From contig DATKDT010000129.1 of assembly GCA_035512575.1 (NCBI GenBank), forward strand, positions 1 to 14,721: a stretch of 14,721 bases of DNA, in the 5' to 3' direction. The stretch is from JALYRV01 sp035512575. GTDB lineage: Bacteria > Acidobacteriota > Vicinamibacteria > Vicinamibacterales > SCN-69-37. Position 1 is the first letter of the stretch, and each line of letters opens with the position of its first letter. A program made the translations under genes and the position numbers. The notes below the pieces were generated by a model that did no database searches, had not been told where the DNA came from, and saw only the letters and a list, made by a program, of their open reading frames with translations. Of the stretch, positions 7,102 through 14,127 are shown in pieces.

Positions 7102-8190
7102 ATGTCGGAGCCAATCCGGATGGACCGCCCGGCCCGCGACCGCCCCGAGACGCGGCGTGCGCGGAAGCCCTGTGCCGTCCGCGAGGGCTGGGCGTCGCTC
7201 GACGACGAGGAGCTGCTCGACGTACGGGTGTGCGAGCTGGGGCTGACGATCGAAGGCAGCGTGCTCGAGGAGCGCATCGAGGAACTCGCGCGCGAGCTCG
7301 ACGCGCGGGGCCTGCAGTTCCGGCCGCACTACTGGCTCTCGGACGACTGGTTTACGCCCGACCACGTGCCCGGCGTGGCGATGCCGTTCTATCTGGCGCA
7401 TCCGCGCCTTGCGAAGCTCGAGGAAGCCCAGATGCTCGAGGTCGAGGGCGGCACGCCGGAATGGTGCATGCAGATCCTGCGTCACGAAGTCGGGCACGCC
7501 ATTGACAACGCGTACGTGCTGCAGCGGCGGCGCCGCCGCCTGAAGGTGTTCGGCCAGTCGAAGAAGGCCTATCCGGAGTACTACACGCCGAAGCCGTACT
7601 CGAAGAGCTTTGTCGTGCACCTCGATTCCTGGTACGCGCAAAGCCACCCGGACGAGGACTTCGCCGAGACGTTTGCCGTGTGGCTGACGCCCGACGACGA
7701 CTGGCGCGAGCGGTTCGCCGGCTGGCCGGCGATCAAGAAGCTGGCGTACGTCGACGCGCTGATGAAGGACATCGCGGGCAAGCCGCCGGTCGTCAGGACG
7801 CGGCGCAAGGTCGACCCCGTGCACACCATGCGCAAGACGCTCCGCGAACACTACGCGCGCAAGCGCACGCACTACGGCGTCGAGCGGCCGAATTTCTACG
7901 ACCGCGACCTGCGGCGGCTTTTCTCGGACGAGCCGCAGTATCGCGGCAACATGAAGGCGTCGCGCTTCATCGCGCGCATCAAGCGCGACGTGCGGCGCCG
8001 AGTGGCCGCGGCGACCGGCGAATACCAGTACACCATCGATCAGGTGATCGAGGACATGATCACGCGCGCCAACGAGCTCAACCTGCGGCTGAAGGTGTCG
8101 GAAGAAAAAGCCGGCCTCGACTTCGTCATCCTGCTCACGGTGCAGACGATGAACTACCTGCACTCGGGGAGGCACCGTGTCGCGCTCTGA
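7102..8190 (+). CDS. Putative zinc metallopeptidase (HExxH), cytoplasmic
   Basis: The protein has 362 residues and no signal peptide or membrane segment. Residues 128-132 read HEVGH, within the stretch HEVGHAIDN, the zinc-binding and catalytic motif of a metallopeptidase. An Asp/Glu-rich segment, HPDEDFAETFAVW (182-194), about 55 residues on supplies a candidate third zinc ligand (Glu185 or Glu189), as in gluzincin-like families. The C-terminal part (about 240-355) is basic and helical, with no motif I recognise. It resembles the uncharacterised 'putative zinc-binding metallopeptidase' group; the substrate is unknown. The first available start is ATG at 7102, since an in-frame TAG sits two codons upstream, but that ATG has no useful ribosome binding site. 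ATG at 7120 (codon 7), with GGAG 9 bases upstream, is a reasonable alternative. The gene overlaps the next one by 14 bases, so they form an operon. Confidence 0.8.
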   Translation: MSEPIRMDRPARDRPETRRARKPCAVREGWASLDDEELLDVRVCELGLTIEGSVLEERIEELARELDARGLQFRPHYWLSDDWFTPDHVPGVAMPFYLAHPRLAKLEEAQMLEVEGGTPEWCMQILRHEVGHAIDNAYVLQRRRRRLKVFGQSKKAYPEYYTPKPYSKSFVVHLDSWYAQSHPDEDFAETFAVWLTPDDDWRERFAGWPAIKKLAYVDALMKDIAGKPPVVRTRRKVDPVHTMRKTLREHYARKRTHYGVERPNFYDRDLRRLFSDEPQYRGNMKASRFIARIKRDVRRRVAAATGEYQYTIDQVIEDMITRANELNLRLKVSEEKAGLDFVILLTVQTMNYLHSGRHRVAL

Positions 8191-8560
8191 GCCTACGCTT
8201 CTGTTCGACGGCACCTGTCGCTTCTGCACGGCGCAGGCCGAGCGGCTGCGGCGGTTCGGGCGCGGGCGCGTGCAGGTGGAATCGGCGTATGCGCCGGGCG
8301 TGCGCGAGCGGTTTCCGATGCTGCCGCAGGAGGGCATGATGGGCGAGATCAAGCTCGTCGACGCCGACGGCCGCGTGCTCGGCGGCGCCGCCGCCATCGC
8401 GCGCACGCTGGAGCACGGCGGCGGCCCGCTCGGCCTGCTCGCGCGCCTCTACCGCGTCTGGCCGGTGCGCCCGATCGCCGACGCCGGCTACCGCGTCATC
8501 GCCAGGAATCGGCATCGCATCGCAGGCGGGTGTGAAAAAGACGGGAAATGTAAATCGTAA
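8177..8560 (+). CDS. DCC-family (DUF393) thiol-disulfide oxidoreductase-like protein
   Basis: This small 127-residue protein has the family signature near its N-terminus: LLFDGTCRFCTAQAERL, with the DGxCxxC motif at D11-C17 (Cys14, Cys17). Family members are annotated as putative thiol-disulfide oxidoreductases, although few have been tested. A central segment, GEIKLVDADGRVLGGAAAIA, fits the family fold, and two further Cys lie near the C-terminus (CEKDGKC). The start is GTG at 8177, inside the end of the metallopeptidase gene, preceded by GGGGAGG (8166-8172) with a 4-base spacer. The last codons and the stop TAA (8558-8560) lie inside the left arm of the inverted repeat at 8549-8658, so the extreme C-terminus is dictated by the repeat. 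Coupling to the metallopeptidase suggests a shared role, which is unknown. Confidence 0.88.
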   Translation: MSRSEPTLLFDGTCRFCTAQAERLRRFGRGRVQVESAYAPGVRERFPMLPQEGMMGEIKLVDADGRVLGGAAAIARTLEHGGGPLGLLARLYRVWPVRPIADAGYRVIARNRHRIAGGCEKDGKCKS

Positions 8561-8658
8561 ATTGTAAATAGCATTGGCCATCGGGCTATTGCCAGAGGCT
8601 GCTCACCACGCCAGAGCAATGATCGATAGACAATGCTATTTACAATTTACAATTTACA
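8549..8658. repeat. Element C: inverted repeat with arms of tandem GTAAATT 7-mers
   Basis: The left arm (8549-8576) reads as TGTAAATC, GTAAATT, GTAAATA, then GCATTG. The right arm (8631-8658) reads CAATGC, TATTTACAA, TTTACAA, TTTACA. The arms are complementary at 27 of 28 positions around a 54-base loop. The A+T-rich arms stand out sharply from the surrounding GC-rich DNA. The left arm encodes the last codons and stop of the DCC gene, and the right arm ends about 20 bases before the copper monooxygenase start. No run of T follows the stem, so a simple intrinsic terminator is not supported. Confidence 0.93.
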
Positions 8659-8679
8659 ATGCTGCGTACTAGGCTCTCC

Positions 8680-9987
8680 ATGAAACACAGACTTGCCTAC
8701 CTTGCCGCCCCGTTGCTGTTCATCGCGGTCTTCGCAACGGCCCCAATGGCGCAGCAGCGCTCGGCGGCGCCGCCTCAGCCGGCCGCGCCCACCTGGGCGG
8801 CCGACGTCGCGCCCATCGTCTACACGCACTGCGTCGAGTGCCACCGGCCAGGTGAGATCGCACCGATGTCGCTCATGACGTACGCCGACGCGCGTCCGTG
8901 GGCCAAGGCCATGCGCGACGAGACGAGCGACGGCTACATGCCGCCGTGGCATGCCGACCCGGCGCACGGACAGTTCCGGAACGCGCGCGTGTTGACCGCT
9001 GAAGAAAAGGGCACGATCGCGCGATGGGCCAACGCCGGCGCGCCCGAAGGCAACGCGGCCGAGGCGCCGGCGCCGCCGTCGTTCGCCGACGGCTGGCGCA
9101 TCGGCACGCCCGACGCGATCCTCGAGATGCCGAAGCCCTATGCGGTGAAGCAGGACGGCATGATCGACTACCAGTACTTCGACGTGCCGACCAACTTCAC
9201 CGACGACAAGTTCATCACGGCCATCGAAGTCCGGCCTGGCAACCGCGAGGTCGTGCACCACGCGCTCGTGTTCGTGCGCCTGGCGGAGCCGCCGGCGCGC
9301 GACGCGCCGCGCCGGCCGCTGTTCACGCAGCCGCGTGAGCAGCTCGACGGCCCCGAGCCCGTGCGTCTCTCGGAGGAAAACGCGCCCACCGGCCCGACGC
9401 AGGGCCTGCTCGGCACGTTCGCGCCAGGCACGCCGCCCGTCGTCCTGCCGGAGGGATCCGCCATCCGCCTCCGCGCCGGATCCACGCTCGTGTTCCAGAT
9501 GCACTACACGACCACGGGCAAGCCGGCCGAAGACCAGTCGCGCATCGGGCTTGTCTTCGCCGACGCGCCGCCGGCCGACGAGGTGCGCGCCACGCACTTC
9601 ATGAACCGCGGCATGAAGATTCCCGCCGGTGCCGCCGACTTCCGGGTCGACGCGCAGATCACCTTCGCCGAAGACGTGAAGGTGTGGGGGCTCTTCCCGC
9701 ACACGCACCTGCGCGGCAAGCGCTGGAAGTACGAGGCGATCTACCCCGACGGGCGGCGCGAGGTCGTCCTGTCGATCCCGCGCTACGATTTCAACTGGCA
9801 GAACTACTACAAATTCGCGACGCCGCTGCGGCTGCCGAAAGGCACCACGCTTCTGGCCATCGCGCACTACGACAACTCGGCCGCGAACCCCGACAACCCC
9901 GATCCGAAGTCGGACGTGCTGTGGGGCGATCAGACCTGGGAAGAAATGCAGTACACCGGGCTGCTCGTCTCGTTCGTCCATCGATGA
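8680..9987 (+). CDS. Exported cytochrome c/type II copper-dependent monooxygenase-like fusion
   Basis: This 435-residue exported protein has a signal peptide (1-24, ending APMAQ). An N-terminal cytochrome c domain carries one heme site, C51-V-E-C-H55, with YMPPWH (86-91) supplying a likely Met ligand. The rest resembles the two-domain copper type II, ascorbate-dependent monooxygenase fold (peptidylglycine hydroxylase/dopamine hydroxylase-like). Candidate copper ligands are H193-H194 (VVHHALVF) and H275 (QMHYT) for one site, and H341/H343 (FPHTHLRG) with M423 (EEMQY) for the other. The fused heme could deliver electrons in place of ascorbate, which is inference. The substrate is unknown. ATG at 8680 begins the signal peptide; the in-frame ATG at 8659 lies against the repeat arm and lacks a ribosome binding site, and 8680 has only a weak AGG. 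The stop overlaps the next gene by ATGA. Confidence 0.9.
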   Translation: MKHRLAYLAAPLLFIAVFATAPMAQQRSAAPPQPAAPTWAADVAPIVYTHCVECHRPGEIAPMSLMTYADARPWAKAMRDETSDGYMPPWHADPAHGQFRNARVLTAEEKGTIARWANAGAPEGNAAEAPAPPSFADGWRIGTPDAILEMPKPYAVKQDGMIDYQYFDVPTNFTDDKFITAIEVRPGNREVVHHALVFVRLAEPPARDAPRRPLFTQPREQLDGPEPVRLSEENAPTGPTQGLLGTFAPGTPPVVLPEGSAIRLRAGSTLVFQMHYTTTGKPAEDQSRIGLVFADAPPADEVRATHFMNRGMKIPAGAADFRVDAQITFAEDVKVWGLFPHTHLRGKRWKYEAIYPDGRREVVLSIPRYDFNWQNYYKFATPLRLPKGTTLLAIAHYDNSAANPDNPDPKSDVLWGDQTWEEMQYTGLLVSFVHR

Positions 9988-11414
9988 AACGCATGGCGGC
10001 GCCGCTTACGGCGGCGCTGCTCGTGTTCTCCGCCAGCCTCACGCCGCACGATCGCGTGTCCACGCGTCTGAGCTGGGATGGAGACGTCCAGCGGATCGTC
10101 GACGCGCGCTGCGTGTCCTGCCACACATCGGGTCTCGTCAACCTGTCGACGTTCGCCACTGCGCGCCCGTGGGCGCGTGCCATCCGCGAAGCCATCCTCG
10201 AGGGACACGGCTATTCGCCGGCCGGCGGCGCCGCGCTGACGCCGTTCGAGCGCGAGCTGCTGGTGCAGTGGATCGACGGCGGGGCACCGGAGCGCACGCC
10301 CGCGCGGCTCGCCGCCACGGCCCTGCCCGAGACGTACGTCCGCCTCGCCTCCCCGCATCCCCTGCGCACGCTCGACGACCACCAGGCGCGGCTCGGCGGC
10401 ACGCGCGCGATCATTCCCGGACTCGGCCTCGCCCTCCGCGCCCCCGGCCGCATCATCGTCATCGACCGCGGCGCCGGCCCCGATGCGCGCGTGATCGGAC
10501 GCGGCCGGCTCGTCCCGTCACTGGCGGCGCATCTGGCCGCGCTTCCCGCGTCGACGAACCGCACCCGCATCTCGGACGCCGCCTACATCGTCGGGCCGGT
10601 CGACGCGCCGCGCCAGGAGGTTGCCGAGATCGCGCCGGAAGGGCCGGACCGCTTCTGGTGCCCCATGCATCCGGACGCGCGGAGCCCGGCGTCAGGCGCC
10701 TGCCCGCGCTGCGGCATGGCGCTCGTCGAGATGCCGGCACCGTCGCTCGACGCGTTCAACCTCGAGATCGTCAAGACGGAGGCCATCAGCGACGGGACGC
10801 GCGTCACGATGCGCGTCACGCGAGGCGCGGACGGGCGTCCCGTGACGTCGTTCGTGACGCTGCACGAGCGGCCGTTTCATCTGTTTGTCGTCGACGACAC
10901 GCTGGAGCTGTTCGATCACGTGCATCCGGAACTCTCGGGCGACACCCTGGTCGTGACGATCGATGAACGGCCTGACAAACACTACTGGCTCGTGGGCGAC
11001 TTCATGCCCGTCGATGGATTTCCACAGCTCCGCATGGTGCGGCTGCCGAAGCACCCGAAAGCGCGTGGGGGGATTGGAGACCGGCTCGCGCCCACCGTGC
11101 AGGCCAGGCTGGAGCCGGTTGACATCCGCGCGGGCCGCGAGGCCCGGCTGACATTCGACGTGACGGACGCGACAACCGGCGCCGTCCCCGACGATCTCGA
11201 GCCCTATCTGGGCGCGGCCGCGCACTTGTTCGCGATCGACGAGACGCTGCGCGATCCGACGCACGCGCACCCGATCGAATTGGCGGAGGGCGGCATCGCG
11301 CGGCCCGCGTTCGACGTGCGCTTCCCGCGCGCGGGCCGCTACGTGATGTGGCTGCAGCTGCAGCGCGCGGGCCGCGTCGAGACGCTGCGCTTTACTGCGG
11401 AGGTTTCGAAATAG
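9984..11414 (+). CDS. Exported cytochrome c/heavy-metal-binding-domain protein
   Basis: The protein has 476 residues. An N-terminal hydrophobic segment (4-18) looks like a signal peptide or anchor. A cytochrome-like domain (about 30-103) has C43-V-S-C-H47 and is clearly related to the N-terminal domain of the preceding gene (ARPWA, W-(I/A)-(D/N)-GAPE), but lacks that domain's MPPW ligand loop. A middle region (about 120-215) has no motif I know. Residues 224-250 form a heavy-metal-binding domain, FWCPMHPD...CPRCGMAL, the CPMHP/CPxCGM type found in copper and mercury handling proteins. The C-terminal region (about 255-476) is beta-rich and contains HLFVVDDTLELFDHVHPEL, typical of secreted proteins that accompany this metal domain. 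The start overlaps the monooxygenase stop as ATGA, so the two are coupled. It may supply metal or electrons to that enzyme. The 3' end overlaps the convergent regulator gene by 23 bases. Confidence 0.88.
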   Translation: MKRMAAPLTAALLVFSASLTPHDRVSTRLSWDGDVQRIVDARCVSCHTSGLVNLSTFATARPWARAIREAILEGHGYSPAGGAALTPFERELLVQWIDGGAPERTPARLAATALPETYVRLASPHPLRTLDDHQARLGGTRAIIPGLGLALRAPGRIIVIDRGAGPDARVIGRGRLVPSLAAHLAALPASTNRTRISDAAYIVGPVDAPRQEVAEIAPEGPDRFWCPMHPDARSPASGACPRCGMALVEMPAPSLDAFNLEIVKTEAISDGTRVTMRVTRGADGRPVTSFVTLHERPFHLFVVDDTLELFDHVHPELSGDTLVVTIDERPDKHYWLVGDFMPVDGFPQLRMVRLPKHPKARGGIGDRLAPTVQARLEPVDIRAGREARLTFDVTDATTGAVPDDLEPYLGAAAHLFAIDETLRDPTHAHPIELAEGGIARPAFDVRFPRAGRYVMWLQLQRAGRVETLRFTAEVSK

Positions 11415-12711
11415 GCGCGAGCCCCATTCGCGCCAGACGCTGCGCAAAACGCGGGTCGCCGCGCAGCGGATCGAACTGCGGTCCGACCGCCAGATAGACC
11501 AGGCTGGGATCCCGCGCGTCGAGCGCGCGATCGAGGTGACGGAACGCCTCGTCCATATGGCCCGCCTCGCCGTGCATCAGCGCCAGTTGAAGCGCGGCCG
11601 CGGGCTGATCGGGAGCGTTTCGAAGGGCGTACCGAACCACGCCCGGCCTTCCCGCCTCCATGTAAATCCGCTTCAGCTCATCGAGGACGGCGGCGTCCAC
11701 GCCGTGCGATTCGGCATGCGCCAGGCTCTCCTCCATGTACCGATCGACGTCACCTTTCATCAGATACGCGCCGGCGGTGTATTCCCTCGCGAGCAGATGC
11801 CGCGGGTCGAGCGCCAGCGATCGGCGGGCCCATTCGATCGTATCGTCGTAGCGCCGCTGGTTCCAGAAACACATGGCGATCTGCAGATGCACGAGCGGCG
11901 ACAGCGGGTTGCGCTCGAGCGCCTTCCGCTTCGCCGCGAGGGCCGCGCCGAACTCGCCGAGCACCTCCAGAACCCGCCCGTACAGCAGCTGCGCCTCCGT
12001 ATGGCCGGCGTCCGCCGCCAGCGCGCGCTCCACGCTCCGCCGGGCGGCCGCCCAGTTCCAGTCGCGCAGGAACAGCACGGTGCCGAGCGCGACGTGCGCG
12101 TCGGCGCACGACGGATCGAGCGCCAGGGCGCGAAGCGCGGCGGCACGCGCCTCGGCATAGGCCTCGCCGTGCGGTTTGAGACGAAGCTCCGCCTGGGCGC
12201 AGCACGCCTGGGCAAGCCCCGCATGGCCCGCCGGATAGTCCGCATCCAGCTCTATGGCCGTGCGAAACGCATCGACGGCGCCCGGAAGCTCCGCGCGCGA
12301 CGAGGTCATGAGGGCGGTCCTCCCTCGGCCGATGAGCTCGTGGACTTCGGGACGCGCCGGCAGCGCCGGCAGCAGCCATCGCCCGCCGAACGGATCGACG
12401 GCGGCGCCGTGCCGCGTCACGGGAGGGGCGAAGCGATAGCCGGTCCGCGGAACCGTCTCGATGCACTGCTCTCCGAGCGCCTTTCGCAGCGCCGAGACAT
12501 GCACCGACAGGATGCCCTCCCCGACGAAAGCATCGGGCCACACCAGATCGAGCAGGTCGCGTTTCGTGGTGAGCCTGCCCGCGCGTCTGACCAGCGCGAC
12601 GAGCAGATCGCAGGTTTTCGGAGGGAGCGGGATTGCCGCGTCCTGTCTGGACAGGCGGCGCCCGGGCACATCGAGCATGTAGCCGCCGAACTCGTAGATT
12701 TCGGGCGCCAT
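11392..12711 (-). CDS. Winged-helix (OmpR/CadC-type) transcriptional regulator with TPR repeats
   Basis: This 439-residue cytoplasmic protein has an N-terminal OmpR/PhoB-type winged helix at about 1-98, with the usual LPPKTCDLLVALVRR (about 29-43), LLDLVWPDAFV (53-63) and VSALRKALG...IETVPRTGYRF (72-94). No receiver domain or transmembrane helix follows. Residues about 120-435 are tetratricopeptide repeats, with alternating Ala/Leu-rich helices and repeats such as ALALDPSCADAHVALG. Such one-component regulators are abundant in Acidobacteriota; the TPR part probably senses a protein or ligand, which is unidentified. ATG at 12711 is preceded by a weak AGG and by a probable extended -10 promoter. 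The gene converges on the heavy-metal-binding protein gene (23-base overlap) and diverges from the lipocalin-like gene, either of which could be a target. Confidence 0.93.
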   Translation of the reverse strand: MAPEIYEFGGYMLDVPGRRLSRQDAAIPLPPKTCDLLVALVRRAGRLTTKRDLLDLVWPDAFVGEGILSVHVSALRKALGEQCIETVPRTGYRFAPPVTRHGAAVDPFGGRWLLPALPARPEVHELIGRGRTALMTSSRAELPGAVDAFRTAIELDADYPAGHAGLAQACCAQAELRLKPHGEAYAEARAAALRALALDPSCADAHVALGTVLFLRDWNWAAARRSVERALAADAGHTEAQLLYGRVLEVLGEFGAALAAKRKALERNPLSPLVHLQIAMCFWNQRRYDDTIEWARRSLALDPRHLLAREYTAGAYLMKGDVDRYMEESLAHAESHGVDAAVLDELKRIYMEAGRPGVVRYALRNAPDQPAAALQLALMHGEAGHMDEAFRHLDRALDARDPSLVYLAVGPQFDPLRGDPRFAQRLARMGLAPISKPPQ

Positions 12712-12724
12712 CGGCCTGGCGCGA

Positions 12725-12744
12725 ATCTTAGCAGTTCCTTAAGG
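12725..12744 (-). promoter_or_regulatory. Probable extended -10 promoter with palindrome, TPR regulator gene
   Basis: On the minus strand TGC followed by TAAGAT (12733-12725) makes an extended -10 just upstream of the regulator start. The perfect palindrome CCTTAAGG (12737-12744) lies just upstream of it. The layout resembles the receptor promoter at 4410-4428, where a TTAA-centred palindrome also precedes TGCTA. The predicted leader is only about 7 bases. Confidence 0.45.
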
Positions 12745-12779
12745 ACGCGGCCGCGGCGCCGGCCGTACAACGGGACCAC

Positions 12780-12785
12780 AGGAGG
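12780..12785 (+). promoter_or_regulatory. Strong Shine-Dalgarno AGGAGG of the lipocalin-like gene
   Basis: AGGAGG lies 6 bases upstream of ATG 12792 and is the best ribosome binding site in the window. It favours ATG at 12792 over the adjacent GTG at 12789, which would be only 3 bases away. Confidence 0.8.
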
Positions 12786-12791
12786 TCAGTG

Positions 12792-13205
12792 ATGACAGAC
12801 CCGTTCACCGGCACATGGACACTCAACCCCACGGCGTCGCAGTTCGATCCAAACCATCGCCCCGGTAAAGGCACGATGCGGCTGGAGCTCACTCCGGAAG
12901 GCGCGTACGTGCTCAATGCCGAAGGCATGAACGCCAAGGGAGAGATGATCACCGAGCGCCCCCAGACGTTCGTGCCCGACGGCCGGCCCTATCCCCTGCC
13001 GGATTTCCCCGGCCTGAGTAGCGTGGCGTCCCAGCCCGACGGGCGCACGCTTCGCGTCGAGGCGCGGCGGGAAGACGGCTCGCTGGCCGGCGAAGGCACG
13101 TACGTGGTGTCGGCCGACGGCCGATCGCTCAGCGCGACGACGGCCGGCTTCGACACGCAGCTGCGCCGATTCGAGACGATGACGGCGTGGGACAAGATCG
13201 CGTAG
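12792..13205 (+). CDS. Small conserved hypothetical protein, lipocalin-like beta fold
   Basis: This 137-residue protein has no signal peptide or membrane helix. It opens with FTGTWTLNPTASQF, and its strands recur as short alternating hydrophobic segments (MRLELTPEGAYVLNAEG, LRVEARREDGS, GTYVVSADGRSLSATTAG). This pattern of GxW followed by repeated beta strands suggests a lipocalin-like or small beta-barrel ligand-binding fold. I do not recognise a specific family and assign no function. The start at ATG 12792 is fixed by the strong AGGAGG. The gene is transcribed divergently from the TPR regulator with an 80-base gap, so it may be controlled by it. It converges on the ChaN-family gene with a gap of 25 bases. 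Confidence 0.75.
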   Translation: MTDPFTGTWTLNPTASQFDPNHRPGKGTMRLELTPEGAYVLNAEGMNAKGEMITERPQTFVPDGRPYPLPDFPGLSSVASQPDGRTLRVEARREDGSLAGEGTYVVSADGRSLSATTAGFDTQLRRFETMTAWDKIA

Positions 13206-13230
13206 CGGCTGAGGGCGCAGCGACGGCGGG

Positions 13231-14127
13231 CTACCGCGGAGGTTTCGCGCTGAGGGTGTAGACGAGATAGTCCGCGCGCCGCAGGTCTTCGCCCGCGGGC
13301 GCGAGGCCGTCGAGCGAGGCGACCGGCAGCATGGTGACGACCACCACGCGCGAGCCGGGCAGCCGGCGCGTCGCGCGCGCGGCGGCGCCGAGCCCGAAGT
13401 CGCTGTGGAACGCGCCGTTGTAATGGACGACGAGCGGCCCCTCGCCGGGGCCCTCGGCGGCGCGCGCGATCGACTCGCCCATCACTTCGTCCTTCAGGCA
13501 CTGCGCGTGGTAGTAGCGCTCGACCATGGCGGCCTGCTTCGCGACCGCGTCGGGGCCGTCGCCGGAAGGGTGGCTGCTCATCGACGTCGCGAACCGGTCG
13601 AAGTACGCGTCCTTCGGGCACTGCATGTCTGCCGGCAGCCAGGCCTGCTCCGACAGTGGCAGCGACTTCAACGCCTCGAGGCCTTCCCTTGCGACCTTCG
13701 ACGCCAGCTCCTTCGGCGCGTTGGCGGCAATCACCGGCCAGCGCCGCTCGCGCGCGAGCTCGACGAGCGGCCGGTAGTCGTTCGGATAGTTCTTCCACGG
13801 ACGGCTGTCCCTGAGGAATGCCGCCTCGTCATGACGCCCGACCAGGTAGGCATCGAGCCCGGCCTGCGTGTCGCGCTCGAACATCTCGAGCGACACGACG
13901 AGATCGCCGCGGCGGCGCGCCAGCGCCTCGAGCAGCGCCCATTCGAGCGCGTGCGTGTTGGGGTCGTTGTGCTGCTCGCCGACCATGACGACGTCGGCGC
14001 GCGCGAGATCGGCGCTCATCGCCTCGAAGTCCGTCCAGGCACCCGCCTTCGTGTCGAACACACGCTGCGGCACATACGACTGCGCGGCCAGGGCCGCGCT
14101 CAGCACCAGTGCCGCAGTCAGGTTCAT
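13231..14127 (-). CDS. ChaN-family haem/iron-binding protein, exported
   Basis: The protein has 298 residues with a signal peptide (MNLTAALVLSAALAAQ). Family hallmarks are present: VMVGEQHNDPNTH (47-59, with Glu51 and His53), LEMFERDTQ (80-88), PKDAYFDRFATSMSSH (171-186) and the C-terminal VVHYNGAFHSDFGLG (233-247, with His235 and His241). ChaN-type proteins belong to a superfamily shared with erythromycin esterase-like and TIKI enzymes. The Campylobacter member binds haem and is linked to iron uptake, but many homologues are untested and may be hydrolases. No lipobox Cys is seen, unlike lipoprotein members, so it should be soluble in the periplasm. ATG at 14127 overlaps the YceI-family stop as ATGA, with AGAGG just upstream, so translation is coupled. 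Confidence 0.9.
   Translation of the reverse strand: MNLTAALVLSAALAAQSYVPQRVFDTKAGAWTDFEAMSADLARADVVMVGEQHNDPNTHALEWALLEALARRRGDLVVSLEMFERDTQAGLDAYLVGRHDEAAFLRDSRPWKNYPNDYRPLVELARERRWPVIAANAPKELASKVAREGLEALKSLPLSEQAWLPADMQCPKDAYFDRFATSMSSHPSGDGPDAVAKQAAMVERYYHAQCLKDEVMGESIARAAEGPGEGPLVVHYNGAFHSDFGLGAAARATRRLPGSRVVVVTMLPVASLDGLAPAGEDLRRADYLVYTLSAKPPR

Noticed and set aside
8549..8658. CRISPR array or insertion sequence
   Set aside because: Units are only 6-8 bp, directly adjacent with no spacers, and inverted. No cas or transposase gene is in the window.
9684..9983. N-terminal extension of the heavy-metal-binding protein upstream of 9984
   Set aside because: It lies inside the monooxygenase gene in another frame and has no domain sense. 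The ATGA overlap at 9984 followed by a hydrophobic signal is the natural start.
13202..13234. GTAGC...GCTAC hairpin between the convergent lipocalin-like and ChaN-family genes
   Set aside because: The stem is short and bulged and there is no T-tract on either strand, so a bidirectional terminator is not supported.
11397..13247. Shared 12-mer GCGGAGGTTTCG at the 3' ends of the regulator (11397-11408) and ChaN-family (13236-13247) genes
   Set aside because: Both copies encode a Lys-Pro-Pro tail before the stop in unrelated proteins. It is short, GC-rich and present only twice, so chance is likely.
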